Below, piece by piece: positions 26,952 through 35,014 of a stretch of 41,913 nucleotides of DNA. Source of the stretch: Bowmanella yangjiangensis (GTDB taxonomy: Bacteria > Pseudomonadota > Gammaproteobacteria > Enterobacterales > Alteromonadaceae). Positions within the stretch are counted from its first letter, which is position 1; each line of letters starts with the position of its first letter. The stretch covers positions 1 to 41,913 of the forward strand of contig NZ_JAFKCS010000028.1 in NCBI RefSeq assembly GCF_017255015.1. Direction: 5' to 3'. Both the position numbers and the translations under genes were made by a program. The notes below the pieces were generated by a model that did no database searches, was not told where the DNA came from, and saw nothing but the letters and a program-made list of their open reading frames with translations.

Positions 26952-28514
26952 TTATCTGGGTGATTTATTTAAATCGGCCGGTCTTAGCCCTAGTAGCACA
27001 GCCAGCACCAGCAAGCAGACTACCCCGCCCCCAATCATTATCACAAGTTGACCAATCTGGCCGCTGACCGATAACCCATACCAGGTATTAACATCTGGCT
27101 TTAACCAAATCAGCAGAGCAACCATGCCCAGTGTCGCGCTAAGCACTTTTAGCAAAAACCATAGTGTATCTGTTTCCATCTGATACACCCCACTGCGGTG
27201 CAACTTTTGATAAAGTAACCCCGCATTCAAACTGGCCGACATGGCGGTAGCAATAGCCAAACCCACATAGCCAAAAGGAATCGCCAGAATAATGTTAAAC
27301 AGCATGTTCGCTGCCATGGCCCAAATGCCATAACGCACGGGCGTTTTGGTATCCTGGCGGGAGAAAAAGCCGGGCGCTAACACTTTGACCAACATGAAAC
27401 TCAACAGGCCTGATCCATATGCCATCAAACTGTATGAGGCCATACGCGCATCAGAGGCATCGAATTCGCCACGCACAAACAACACGCTCAGCAGTGGCTC
27501 CGCGAGTACAATTAGCCCCGCCGCCGCAGGGATCCCCAGCAGGCAGACCATACGTACCGCCCAATCCATATTGGCTTTAAATTGATGGCTGTCGGCACTG
27601 ACATGATTTCGCGACAAAGTCGGCAAAATGACCGTCGCAATTGCAATGCCAAAGAGTCCAAGCGGGAACTCCAACAAACGGTCAGAGTAGTAGAGCCAAC
27701 TGATGGAGCCGGTGACCAGAAAACTAGCAATCAAGGTATCCAGCAATAGGTTAATCTGACTGACCGACACCCCGAATAATGCGGGTATCATCAGCTTGCG
27801 AACCTTAGTTACATTGGGGTCTTGCCATCCCCACTTGGGCCTTGACACCAGTCCAGTGCGCAATAAAAAAGGTAATTGAAATGCAAGCTGCACCACGCCA
27901 CCGAAAAACACCCCCCATGCCAACCCAATCGCTGGCTCATCAAGCTGTGGAGATAAGTACAAGGCGCACGCGATAATACAGACATTAAGCAGCACAGGCG
28001 TAAAAGCCGCCACCGCAAACTTATTCAGCGTGTTGAGAATCGCACCAGCTAATCCTGTCAGGGTGATAAAGAATAAATAAGGAAAGGTAATTTTCAGCAT
28101 CAAGGCGGCCAGTTCAAATTTGGCCCCATTTTCGCCGCCCTGCCAATAATCCAGAAACCACCCTGTGCCAAATAGTGCAGCTAACACGGGAGAACCAATC
28201 ACCCCAAACAAAGTAACCACCAGCACCAAGGTACCTAGGGTGCCAGCGGTGCGCGCTAAAAATAGTTTAAGCTTCTGCTGGTCTCCCTGGGCATGCACTT
28301 CACTGAGCACCGGCACAAATGCCTGAGCAAATGCCCCTTCGGCAAATAGCCGACGCAGGAAATTCGGGATTTTGTTAGCAAAGAAAAACACGTCTGCCGC
28401 AGCGCCTGCGCCCATCAGATTGGCCACCACCATATCCCTGACCAACCCAAGCACTCTGGACACCAACGTCATAAAACTGACAATCAATCCGGATTTCAGC
28501 AACTTAACCGACAC
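26952..28514 (-). CDS. murJ: Lipid II flippase MurJ
   Basis: 520 residues. MOP-superfamily membrane protein with about 14 hydrophobic segments that moves lipid II to the periplasmic face for peptidoglycan synthesis. The N-terminus MSVKLLKSGLIVSFMTLVSRVLGLVRDMVVANLMGAGAAADVFFFANKIPNFLRRLFAEGAFAQAFVPV is diagnostic, including the RRLFAEGAF motif. Divergent from rpsT and upstream of ribF, the usual gammaproteobacterial order. Confidence 0.97.
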   Translation of the reverse strand: MSVKLLKSGLIVSFMTLVSRVLGLVRDMVVANLMGAGAAADVFFFANKIPNFLRRLFAEGAFAQAFVPVLSEVHAQGDQQKLKLFLARTAGTLGTLVLVVTLFGVIGSPVLAALFGTGWFLDYWQGGENGAKFELAALMLKITFPYLFFITLTGLAGAILNTLNKFAVAAFTPVLLNVCIIACALYLSPQLDEPAIGLAWGVFFGGVVQLAFQLPFLLRTGLVSRPKWGWQDPNVTKVRKLMIPALFGVSVSQINLLLDTLIASFLVTGSISWLYYSDRLLEFPLGLFGIAIATVILPTLSRNHVSADSHQFKANMDWAVRMVCLLGIPAAAGLIVLAEPLLSVLFVRGEFDASDARMASYSLMAYGSGLLSFMLVKVLAPGFFSRQDTKTPVRYGIWAMAANMLFNIILAIPFGYVGLAIATAMSASLNAGLLYQKLHRSGVYQMETDTLWFLLKVLSATLGMVALLIWLKPDVNTWYGLSVSGQIGQLVIMIGGGVVCLLVLAVLLGLRPADLNKSPR

Positions 28515-28630
28515 ATGCGCCCCCAGGCAAAAAACAGCGCTCTATTATGAGGGATTCTACGCGCTAAGAAAAACACAAATACCCAGACAAAATGCTGTGC
28601 CGCTGTTGCCCAATAAAGCGCCAAAAGCAT

Positions 28631-28659
28631 TTGACAACTGCGCTAATAATGGGAATAAT
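28631..28659 (+). promoter_or_regulatory. Sigma-70 promoter of rpsT
   Basis: TTGACA (28631-28636), a 17-nt spacer, AATAAT (28654-28659): a perfect -35 and five of six matches at -10. Transcription would begin near 28666, giving a ~36-nt leader to the UUG start of rpsT. Confidence 0.8.
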
Positions 28660-28701
28660 CCGCACCCTTAAATTTGACAAGAATCTTTTGGGAGTTTCAC
28701 C

Positions 28702-28965
28702 TTGGCTAACATCAAGTCTGCTAAGAAACGTGCTATCCAGGCCGAAAAACGTCGCCAGCACAACGCCAGCCGTCGCTCCATGACGCGTACCAGCATCAAA
28801 AAAGTGCTTGCTGCTATCGCTACCGGCGACAAAGCTGCTGCTGAGACCGCTTTCGCTGCTGCGGTTCCAGTTCTGGACCGTATGGCTACCAAAGGCTTGA
28901 TCCACAAAAACAAGGCTGCCCGTCATAAGAGCCGTCTGGTTGCTAAGATCAACGCTTTGGCCTGA
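28702..28965 (+). CDS. rpsT: 30S ribosomal protein S20
   Basis: 87 residues, lysine- and alanine-rich ([38 protein letters not shown]), matching S20, which binds 16S rRNA near helices 9 and 44. The start codon is TTG at 28702 behind GGGAG. E. coli rpsT also starts with UUG, where the weak start is part of autogenous translational control, so the rare start appears conserved. Followed by a hairpin and a strong terminator. Confidence 0.96.
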   Translation: MANIKSAKKRAIQAEKRRQHNASRRSMTRTSIKKVLAAIATGDKAAAETAFAAAVPVLDRMATKGLIHKNKAARHKSRLVAKINALA

Positions 28966-28980
28966 TACGCCCGTTTCTGA

Positions 28981-29033
28981 AATCCTGGTTCCTCCAGGAT
29001 TTATTCAAAAAAGCGCCTGATGGCGCTTTTTTT
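28981..29033 (+). terminator. Double hairpin ending with rpsT terminator
   Basis: The first hairpin is AATCCTGG (28981-28988) with CCAGGATT (28994-29001). The second is AAAAAAGCGCC (29007-29017), loop TGAT, then GGCGCTTTTTTT (29022-29033). The second is a textbook intrinsic terminator; the first may protect the mRNA 3' end. Confidence 0.9.
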
Positions 29034-29083
29034 GTCGGTTACAAATTCTTACACGGAAACAGGCTATTCGCTTTAGGCATATC

Positions 29084-29112
29084 AAGACAGCCCCTCTCCC
29101 CTTTGCTAGAAT
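29084..29112 (+). promoter_or_regulatory. Possible promoter of the 102-residue membrane protein gene
   Basis: AAGACA (29084-29089), a 17-nt spacer ending in TGC, TAGAAT (29107-29112). An extended -10 compensates for a weak -35. Only a pattern match. Confidence 0.4.
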
Positions 29113-29166
29113 CTACCGCTCTTCAAACCTGCCGTTGTTTAATTAACAGGGCATCGTGAGTTTCAG

Positions 29167-29475
29167 ATGAACAAAGCACAACAAGTCACTTTGCTGTCCG
29201 TGACATTCTGCATTTTGTTTCTGCTGGCTGCCACTATTATACCTATGCCACAGCTCATCACTTACGAGCGTTCCAATATTGTCTCAAAGGGCATTTACTG
29301 GCGAGGCTTTGGTGAAGCTGGGCAGTTGCTGGATGCCCACGCCAGCTTTGTTAAAGTAGACAAAGCCACCAACAATCTACATGTATGCCATCGTTTTGAG
29401 CATGGTGAAATGTGTCAACACTACCGCGTGATTGAAACTCAGGGACTGAGCGCCGTTATCCGCCATTTGCTGTAA
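29167..29475 (+). CDS. Small membrane-anchored protein of unknown function
   Basis: 102 residues, family not recognised. One N-terminal membrane helix or uncleaved signal (VTLLSVTFCILFLLAATIIP) is followed by a soluble ~75-residue part with two cysteines (LHVCHRFEHGEMCQHYRV) that could form a disulfide in the periplasm. GTGAG lies about 7 nt before ATG 29167, and a plausible promoter is upstream. It is separated from plcP by a Pho-box region, so it is likely an independent unit. Codon use and composition look normal for the window. Confidence 0.7.
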   Translation: MNKAQQVTLLSVTFCILFLLAATIIPMPQLITYERSNIVSKGIYWRGFGEAGQLLDAHASFVKVDKATNNLHVCHRFEHGEMCQHYRVIETQGLSAVIRHLL

Positions 29476-29498
29476 CTCTCCCCGCCATATTGATGTAA

Positions 29499-29538
29499 TT
29501 GTCATCACCTTTTCAAATTAACGTCACCTTTCTGTAAG
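29499..29538 (+). promoter_or_regulatory. Tandem Pho box upstream of plcP
   Basis: Four heptamers start exactly 11 bp apart: TTGTCAT (29499), TTTTCAA (29510), ACGTCAC (29521), CTGTAAG (29532). PhoB half-sites follow CTGTCAT with 11-bp spacing. A -10-like TAGTCT lies at 29549-29554, 17 nt after the start of the last half-site. The same spacing is seen at the second box, 30403-30442. Confidence 0.7.
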
Positions 29539-29587
29539 AGGTTGTTCCTAGTCTTGGCCTAAAAGTCGCAACAACGCAGGCTCCGCT

Positions 29588-30382
29588 ATGACAGAGAAAC
29601 GCCATTATCGTACCGTTTGGTTGTCTGACATTCATCTTGGCTATAAAGATTGTAAAGCCGAATACCTGTTGGATTTCCTTCGTCACAGCCGCATAGATAC
29701 CCTCTATCTGGTCGGCGACATTGTCGATATGTGGGCGATGAGCAAGCAGTTTATGTGGCCCAAATCCCATAATCAGTTGTTCCACAGGCTCATATCTCTG
29801 GCCAGCGACGGCACTAAAGTCATCTATCTGCCCGGCAACCATGACGAGCCCGCACAGAAATATGACGGCATGGTATTCGGCGAGGTAGAAATTCATCGCC
29901 AATACATTCATACCACAGCTGACGGTAAGAAATTGTTGCTGCTGCATGGTGACCAGTTTGATCAGGAAGTGTGCTTCGGCAAATTCCATGCATGGATAGG
30001 TGACAAAGCATACGACTTGCTGCTCTTTATCAACCGTTGGTACAACCGTGCCCGCGGCTGGTTAGGGCAGCCTTACTGGTCACTCGCTGGCTACATTAAA
30101 GGTAAAGTTAAAGGCGCCAATGAAGCCATAGGGCGCTACCGTGACATCGGCTGCAGAACAGCGAAAGAAATGGGCATGGATGGTCTGGTGTGTGGCCATA
30201 TCCATCATCCTGAAATTACCCGCAGACAGGATATTTTGTATTGTAATACCGGAGATTGGATAGAGAACTGTTCCGCCCTCACCGAGAACGAGCAAGGCAA
30301 ACTGAGTCTGGTGTATTGGACACAAATTCAAAATCAGGTTCAGCCTTTACCCCGCAAGGCGAATGCCAGGCGTGCCGCCTGA
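29588..30382 (+). CDS. plcP: PlcP-type phospholipase C-like metallophosphoesterase
   Basis: 264 residues of the calcineurin-like superfamily, in the COG2908 group often labelled UDP-2,3-diacylglucosamine pyrophosphatase. Metal motifs are SDIHLG (13-18), GDIVDMW (43-49), GNHDE (83-87), HGDQFD (120-125) and GHIHHPE (203-209). The pattern LLDFLRHSRIDTLYLVGDIVDMW, KGKVKGANEAIG and CNTGDWIENCSAL resembles rhizobial PlcP more than LpxH. PlcP removes phosphorylated head groups from membrane phospholipids during phosphate starvation. A Pho box upstream and an OlsF-type ornithine-lipid synthase downstream support this. LpxH is the alternative. Confidence 0.78.
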   Translation: MTEKRHYRTVWLSDIHLGYKDCKAEYLLDFLRHSRIDTLYLVGDIVDMWAMSKQFMWPKSHNQLFHRLISLASDGTKVIYLPGNHDEPAQKYDGMVFGEVEIHRQYIHTTADGKKLLLLHGDQFDQEVCFGKFHAWIGDKAYDLLLFINRWYNRARGWLGQPYWSLAGYIKGKVKGANEAIGRYRDIGCRTAKEMGMDGLVCGHIHHPEITRRQDILYCNTGDWIENCSALTENEQGKLSLVYWTQIQNQVQPLPRKANARRAA

Positions 30383-30402
30383 CCTGACATCGTGGCGATA
30401 CA

Positions 30403-30442
30403 CCGTCATTAAACCGCAACAAAAAGCTCACAAAATCGTCAT
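30403..30442 (+). promoter_or_regulatory. Tandem Pho box upstream of olsF
   Basis: Half-sites CCGTCAT (30403), CCGCAAC (30414), AGCTCAC (30425) and TCGTCAT (30436) start exactly 11 bp apart with A/T-rich linkers (TAAA, AAAA, AAAA). The -10-like TAAACT is at 30453-30458, again 17 nt after the start of the last half-site. This gives olsF its own PhoB-dependent promoter inside the plcP-olsF pair. Confidence 0.75.
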
Positions 30443-30488
30443 TGTGGGCTCCTAAACTCGGTTCAACTAACTGGCCGAGATATTGCCT

Positions 30489-32210
30489 ATGTTCACTGTT
30501 GATGAAGTCCTACAAAAACACTATCCCAAACTATCAACTAACCCCCTGGTCTTCAATTCCGCCAAGTTTGTACTAAGACGCCTGCTACACGAACGAGAAT
30601 TCCAAGAGTTTGCCCGTGACTACCCCTATTTACAGGGGCTGGAATTTGTTGAACAGGTTCTGGAATATTTCAATTTTAGCTATTCAGTACGTGACAGTGA
30701 GAAAGAGCGCATTCCCACCCAGGGCAGACTGGTTATCATTGCCAACCACCCCATAGGTACGCTCGATGGTCTGGCGCTGGTAAAGCTGATCAGTGAAGTG
30801 CGAAAAGACATTAAAATTGTCGCCAATGAGATGCTGATGGCAGTAGAACCACTGCATCCCATGCTACTGCCGGTAAACAATATGAATGGTGGAACGGCAA
30901 AAGAATGCCTGGCGAATATTCAACGCCATCTGGCAGATGAAGGCGTAGTGGTGATTTTCCCTGCCGGCGAAGTATCCCGGCTGCGCCCCCAAGGGGTCAG
31001 AGATACCCGCTGGCGCAGTGGTTTTTTGCGGATTGCTGCCAGTGCCAAAGCGCCGGTATTACCGATTTTTATCGATGGTAAAAACTCCCCACTGTTTTAT
31101 GGCGTGTCCATGCTCTATAAGCCTCTCGCTACCTTGTTTTTGGTAGCAGAGATGTTTAAACAACGACAAAAACACCTCCCCATGCGAGTTGGTGAGATGA
31201 TCCCCTTTGGCTCTTATCAGGGGCAGAAGATTTCCATGCGTCAGCAGGTCAAACTGTTTAAGAAACACCTGTATCGTATTGGCCTCGACAAAGAAGGGAT
31301 TTTCCCCACCCAAAAAGCCATTGCACTGCCAGAAGATCGCCGTGAACTGACCAAAGCGATGCGCAAGGAATGCGAACTTTTGGGCACCACCGCTGATGGC
31401 AAAGACATCTACCTGTACCGTTACAACGGCAGCTCCCCCATCTTGCGTGAAATTGGCCGGTTACGTGAAGTGGCGTTCAGAGCGGTAGGAGAAGGCAGCA
31501 ATAAACGCCGGGACATTGATCAATATGACAGCCATTACTATCACCTGGTGTTATGGGACAAAGAAGAGCTGGAAATTGTAGGTGCTTATCGTTTTGGAGA
31601 TGCAAAGCACCTTACCTCGGCAGAGCATTCACCCGGTTTATATTCCGCCAGCCTGTTCGACTTCGGCCAGGACATGGATAAATATTTTGAGCAAGGTCTG
31701 GAGCTTGGCCGCAGCTTTGTGCAGCCCAAATACTGGGGAAAACGCAGCCTTGACTACCTCTGGTATGGCATTGGCGCTTTTCTACTTCGCCATCCGCAAT
31801 ATCGCTATCTGTTTGGGCCGGTTAGTATCAGCGGCAGCCTGCCAGCCGCAGCCAAAGACTTACTGGTGTATTTCTACCAACTTTATTTTGGCGGAGAAGT
31901 GGGAATTGCCCGTTCCAATCGCCCTTATCTGATCCCGCAGGATCTCAAGGACGCTTTTCGGGGCGATGATTACAAAGCCGATTTTGTCCAGCTTAAACAC
32001 TTACTGGCCAATATGGGTGCGGCCATCCCTACTCTCTACAAACAGTACACTGAAGTCTGTGAACCTGAAGGGGTGAAATTCCTAAGCTTCGGCGTGGACC
32101 CCGACTTTAATGACTGTGTGGATGGACTGGTGTTAGTCGACATTACCAAGCTAAAAGCCAACAAACGCGCCCGTTATATGGCAAGTACCACAAAAGAAAA
32201 CGCCGCTTAA
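30489..32210 (+). CDS. olsF: Bifunctional ornithine-lipid synthase of the OlsF type
   Basis: 573 residues from ATG 30489; TTG 30483 is too close to the GAGA ribosome site. The N-terminal PlsC-type acyltransferase has NHPIGTLDG (86-94) and FPAGEVSRL (157-165). The C-terminal GNAT/hemolysin-like N-acyltransferase spans about 300-560 (LREIGRLREVAFRAVGEG, EIVGAYRFGD, ELGRSFVQPKYWGKRSLDYLWYGIGAFL). Domain order and length match Serratia OlsF, which makes ornithine lipid by N- and O-acylation. With plcP and Pho boxes it predicts replacement of phospholipids by phosphorus-free aminolipid under phosphate limitation. The amino acid used cannot be read from sequence. Confidence 0.82.
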   Translation: MFTVDEVLQKHYPKLSTNPLVFNSAKFVLRRLLHEREFQEFARDYPYLQGLEFVEQVLEYFNFSYSVRDSEKERIPTQGRLVIIANHPIGTLDGLALVKLISEVRKDIKIVANEMLMAVEPLHPMLLPVNNMNGGTAKECLANIQRHLADEGVVVIFPAGEVSRLRPQGVRDTRWRSGFLRIAASAKAPVLPIFIDGKNSPLFYGVSMLYKPLATLFLVAEMFKQRQKHLPMRVGEMIPFGSYQGQKISMRQQVKLFKKHLYRIGLDKEGIFPTQKAIALPEDRRELTKAMRKECELLGTTADGKDIYLYRYNGSSPILREIGRLREVAFRAVGEGSNKRRDIDQYDSHYYHLVLWDKEELEIVGAYRFGDAKHLTSAEHSPGLYSASLFDFGQDMDKYFEQGLELGRSFVQPKYWGKRSLDYLWYGIGAFLLRHPQYRYLFGPVSISGSLPAAAKDLLVYFYQLYFGGEVGIARSNRPYLIPQDLKDAFRGDDYKADFVQLKHLLANMGAAIPTLYKQYTEVCEPEGVKFLSFGVDPDFNDCVDGLVLVDITKLKANKRARYMASTTKENAA

Positions 32211-32223
32211 GCGGCGTTTTTTT
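32197..32223. terminator. Bidirectional terminator between olsF and dapE
   Basis: AAAACGCCGC (32197-32206), loop TTAA, GCGGCG (32211-32216), seven T. The olsF stop codon TAA is inside the loop. The A run gives a U run on the minus strand for dapE. Confidence 0.9.
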
Positions 32224-32253
32224 CTGTTCTCACAAGCATTACGTGAATTTATG

Positions 32254-33423
32254 CTAAGCAAGCAGACGCTCCAATATCTCCGCATAAATATCCTCAAGCG
32301 CAATCAAATCAGCGACATGTACGCGTTCATTGACCTGGTGTATGGTTCGGTTTGGCACACCTAACTCAATCACCTGAGTGCCTTCTCCTGCAAAAAAGCG
32401 ACCGTCAGAAGTTCCCCCTGAGGTAGACAGTAAGGGAAACTTACCTGTGTTGTGGAAAATCGCCTGCTCAACCTCATAAATAAGACTGTTAGCTATTCCC
32501 TGCTCAGTAAAATAGGGCTCACAAGGGCGTTCCCATTCCAGTTCATAGTCAGTTGTCACAGACTTTAAGGTGTCATTCAGTAACTGCTGCAAGCGTTGAA
32601 GGTCATAGCGATGACTATAGCGAATGTTAAAACACAAGCTGCACTGAGCAGGTACAATATTGTCTGTAAAGGCCCCCGAATCAATATGGGTTATCTGCAA
32701 ACTGCTGCCAGGAAAGTCGTCGCTCCCCGAATCCCAGACTATGCCATTTAACGCAGTAAGCACCCTGCCCATTTTGTGGATTGCGTTGTCCGTATACTGC
32801 GGATAGGCCACATGCCCTTGTTTTCCTCGCACGTGAAGGCGTGCCGAAATCGCACCACGTCGTCCAATTTTAATAGTGTCCCCCGTATGATGAGAGGCAG
32901 TAGGCTCTCCCACCAAACAGTAATCCAGATGAATACCTTGTTCTTGCAGATAAGCACTCAATACCTTGGAGCCATACTCGGCTTCACCCTCTTCATCACT
33001 GGTAATCAACCACACAAAGCGCTGATTAACAGCTTTGCCTGATGACAGAAAGCGCTCGGTAGCCGCGAGCATGGCGGCAATACCGGTTTTCATATCGGCG
33101 GCACCCCGCCCAATCATTTCACTATCAACAATCTGCGCGCTGAATGGGTCTACCTGCCATTTGTCTATAGGACCGGGGGGCACAACATCGGTATGGCCAG
33201 CAAAGGCCAGGGTTTTCTCCCCCTGCCCCAATGTGGCAACCAGATTGCTTACGCCATGCACATTGATATGCTGACAGTGGAACCCAAGGGCACTCAGTTT
33301 GTCAGCCAACCACAATTGGCAACCTTGGTCTGATGGAGTGATAGAAGGCCGACGAATCAGCTCCTGACCATAGGCAACAGAACGGAATACCTGATGGGCC
33401 GGGGACAAAGCTTTTATGGTCAT
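32254..33423 (-). CDS. dapE: Succinyl-diaminopimelate desuccinylase
   Basis: 389 residues from ATG 33423 (MTIKALSPAHQVFRSVAYGQELIRRPS); the upstream ATG 33516 adds a non-homologous 31-residue extension. M20 dizinc peptidase family, needed for meso-DAP and lysine synthesis. Zinc/catalytic motifs are GHTDVVPPG, GRGAADMKTG, TSDEEGEAEYG, VGEPT and PNRTIHQVNE; the STSGGTSDGRF loop is also present. Convergent with olsF and divergent from a small membrane protein gene. The family is dinuclear and typically about 375 residues, so the length fits. Confidence 0.95.
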   Translation of the reverse strand: MTIKALSPAHQVFRSVAYGQELIRRPSITPSDQGCQLWLADKLSALGFHCQHINVHGVSNLVATLGQGEKTLAFAGHTDVVPPGPIDKWQVDPFSAQIVDSEMIGRGAADMKTGIAAMLAATERFLSSGKAVNQRFVWLITSDEEGEAEYGSKVLSAYLQEQGIHLDYCLVGEPTASHHTGDTIKIGRRGAISARLHVRGKQGHVAYPQYTDNAIHKMGRVLTALNGIVWDSGSDDFPGSSLQITHIDSGAFTDNIVPAQCSLCFNIRYSHRYDLQRLQQLLNDTLKSVTTDYELEWERPCEPYFTEQGIANSLIYEVEQAIFHNTGKFPLLSTSGGTSDGRFFAGEGTQVIELGVPNRTIHQVNERVHVADLIALEDIYAEILERLLA

Positions 33424-33587
33424 AAGAAAATATCCACTGGCTTTTGTATTTATTACAAACGCCATAGATGACAATGGGATGGCAAAGATAAGACAAGCCG
33501 ATGACAGGACTAACACTTAGCCCTTGCCAATGTTGACGAGTGGAATAGAATCAAAGCGTTAATGTCGGCAAGCCAAAGGAGAGCCCA

Positions 33588-33761
33588 TTGCTGCGACTGT
33601 TATTTTTGATCCCCGCAATTCTATGTTTGATTTGGTATCTGTATCTGCGTCACAACGGCTATACCGTATCTCAAGGCAAACAGGGGTTTAAGTATATTCT
33701 GATCTTCTCTGCCGTTATCGGTGGCTTCTATACCCTGCTGCTGTGGCTAACCCATCTGTAG
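33588..33761 (+). CDS. 57-residue membrane protein, unknown function
   Basis: TTG 33588 to TAG 33761, with an excellent AAAGGAGAG ribosome site ending 4 nt before the start. The protein has two hydrophobic segments, LRLLFLIPAILCLIWYLYL and YILIFSAVIGGFYTLLLWL, separated by a polar loop RHNGYTVSQGKQGFK, so it is probably a hairpin-like inner-membrane protein. Family not recognised. It sits between divergent dapE and the convergent oadB terminator. The strong ribosome site and clear membrane topology argue that it is real despite its size and UUG start. Confidence 0.65.
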   Translation: MLRLLFLIPAILCLIWYLYLRHNGYTVSQGKQGFKYILIFSAVIGGFYTLLLWLTHL

Positions 33762-33815
33762 TTTTCTCGTATCCTTAATCGACCAGATTAACATCACAGA
33801 CACGACTTAGTATTG

Positions 33816-33853
33816 AATAAAAAAAGGCCGTTTGCTGTCTGACAAACGGCCTT
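33816..33853 (-). terminator. oadGAB operon terminator
   Basis: On the minus strand AAGGCCGTTTG (33853-33843), an 8-nt loop, CAAACGGCC (33834-33826), then seven T. It lies 26 nt past the oadB stop. Confidence 0.88.
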
Positions 33854-33878
33854 ACAGGTTCATAATTTAGACCCTGCT

Positions 33879-35009
33879 TTAGCCAACTAAGGCTAGCAAA
33901 ATACCTGCTGCCACTGCCGAGCCAAGTACACCGGCTACATTCGGCCCCATGGCATGCATCAACAGGAAGTTGTGTGGATTCGCTTCCAGGCCGACCTTGT
34001 TCACCACCCTGGCCGCCATAGGCACCGCAGACACGCCAGCAGCGCCAATTAACGGGTTAACCTTGCCACCGCTCATACGGTTAAGGAGTTTAGCCATTAG
34101 CACACCAGCAGCGGTTCCGATAGAAAAGGCCAGCGCACCTAGTCCCAATATACCCAGGGTTTCCAGCGTTAAGAACTTATCCGCGGAAAGTTTGGAACCC
34201 ACCGCCAAGCCAAGAAAGATAGTAACGATGTTAATAAGCTCATTCTGAGCCGTTTTACTTAAACGCTCCACCACCCCGCATTCGCGCATCAGGTTACCCA
34301 GGCAGAACATGCCCACCAAGGGTGTAGCAGTTGGTAGAAACAAGATAGTCAATAACAGTACCGCCAGAGGGAAGATAATCTTCTCTCGCTTAGACACCGT
34401 GCGCAGTTGCTCCATCTGAATTTCACGCTCGGCCTGGGTCGTCAGCGCCTTCATAATCGGCGGTTGAATAATGGGAACCAACGCCATATAGGAATAAGCA
34501 GCCACTGCGATAGCACCGAGCAACTCAGGCGCTAGCTTGGAGGCAAGGAAGATTGCTGTAGGCCCATCGGCTCCGCCAATAATCGCAATGGCGGAAGCAT
34601 CCTTCAGACTAAAATCAAAGCCAGGGATAAGATTCAGCAAAATAGCGCCGAACAAGGTAGCAAAGATGCCAAACTGCGCAGCCGCGCCCAACCACAGCAT
34701 GCGAGGGTTAGCAATCAGTGCACCGAAATCTGTCATTGCGCCCACGCCCATAAAGATCAGCAGTGGAAACACACCAGACTCAATGCCCACCTCATAAATG
34801 TAGTAAAGCAATCCACCAGGTTCGCTGAAGCCGGCCAAGGGAATATTGGTCAGAATGGCGCCAAATCCAATCGGCAACAACAGCAAAGGTTCATACTTAC
34901 GCACAATGGCCAGATACAGCAACAGTAGTCCTACTGCCATCATGATCAACTGCCCACCCTGAAAGTTCGCCAGGGCGGTGGATTGCCACAAAATGGTCAA
35001 CTTCTCCAT
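33879..35009 (-). CDS. oadB: Oxaloacetate decarboxylase, beta subunit (Na+ pump)
   Basis: 376 residues; polytopic membrane subunit that decarboxylates carboxybiotin and exports sodium. The family signature [25 protein letters not shown] includes D148, matching the key aspartate of the Klebsiella subunit (D203). [10 protein letters not shown] and [23 protein letters not shown] are further conserved segments. Length is at the short end for OadB (others ~430), with a short N-terminus, but the core is complete. It is 5 nt after oadA. Confidence 0.95.
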   Translation of the reverse strand: MEKLTILWQSTALANFQGGQLIMMAVGLLLLYLAIVRKYEPLLLLPIGFGAILTNIPLAGFSEPGGLLYYIYEVGIESGVFPLLIFMGVGAMTDFGALIANPRMLWLGAAAQFGIFATLFGAILLNLIPGFDFSLKDASAIAIIGGADGPTAIFLASKLAPELLGAIAVAAYSYMALVPIIQPPIMKALTTQAEREIQMEQLRTVSKREKIIFPLAVLLLTILFLPTATPLVGMFCLGNLMRECGVVERLSKTAQNELINIVTIFLGLAVGSKLSADKFLTLETLGILGLGALAFSIGTAAGVLMAKLLNRMSGGKVNPLIGAAGVSAVPMAARVVNKVGLEANPHNFLLMHAMGPNVAGVLGSAVAAGILLALVG

Positions 35010-35014
35010 ACGGC

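Noticed and set aside
29588..30382. Calling the phosphoesterase LpxH
   Set aside because: Motif context and neighbours (OlsF type, Pho boxes) fit PlcP better. LpxH stays as a stated alternative because the families are close.
33424..33516. N-terminal extension of DapE resembling a signal peptide
   Set aside because: DapE is cytoplasmic and homologues begin near MTIKALSP. The hydrophobic extension is a translation of the upstream region.
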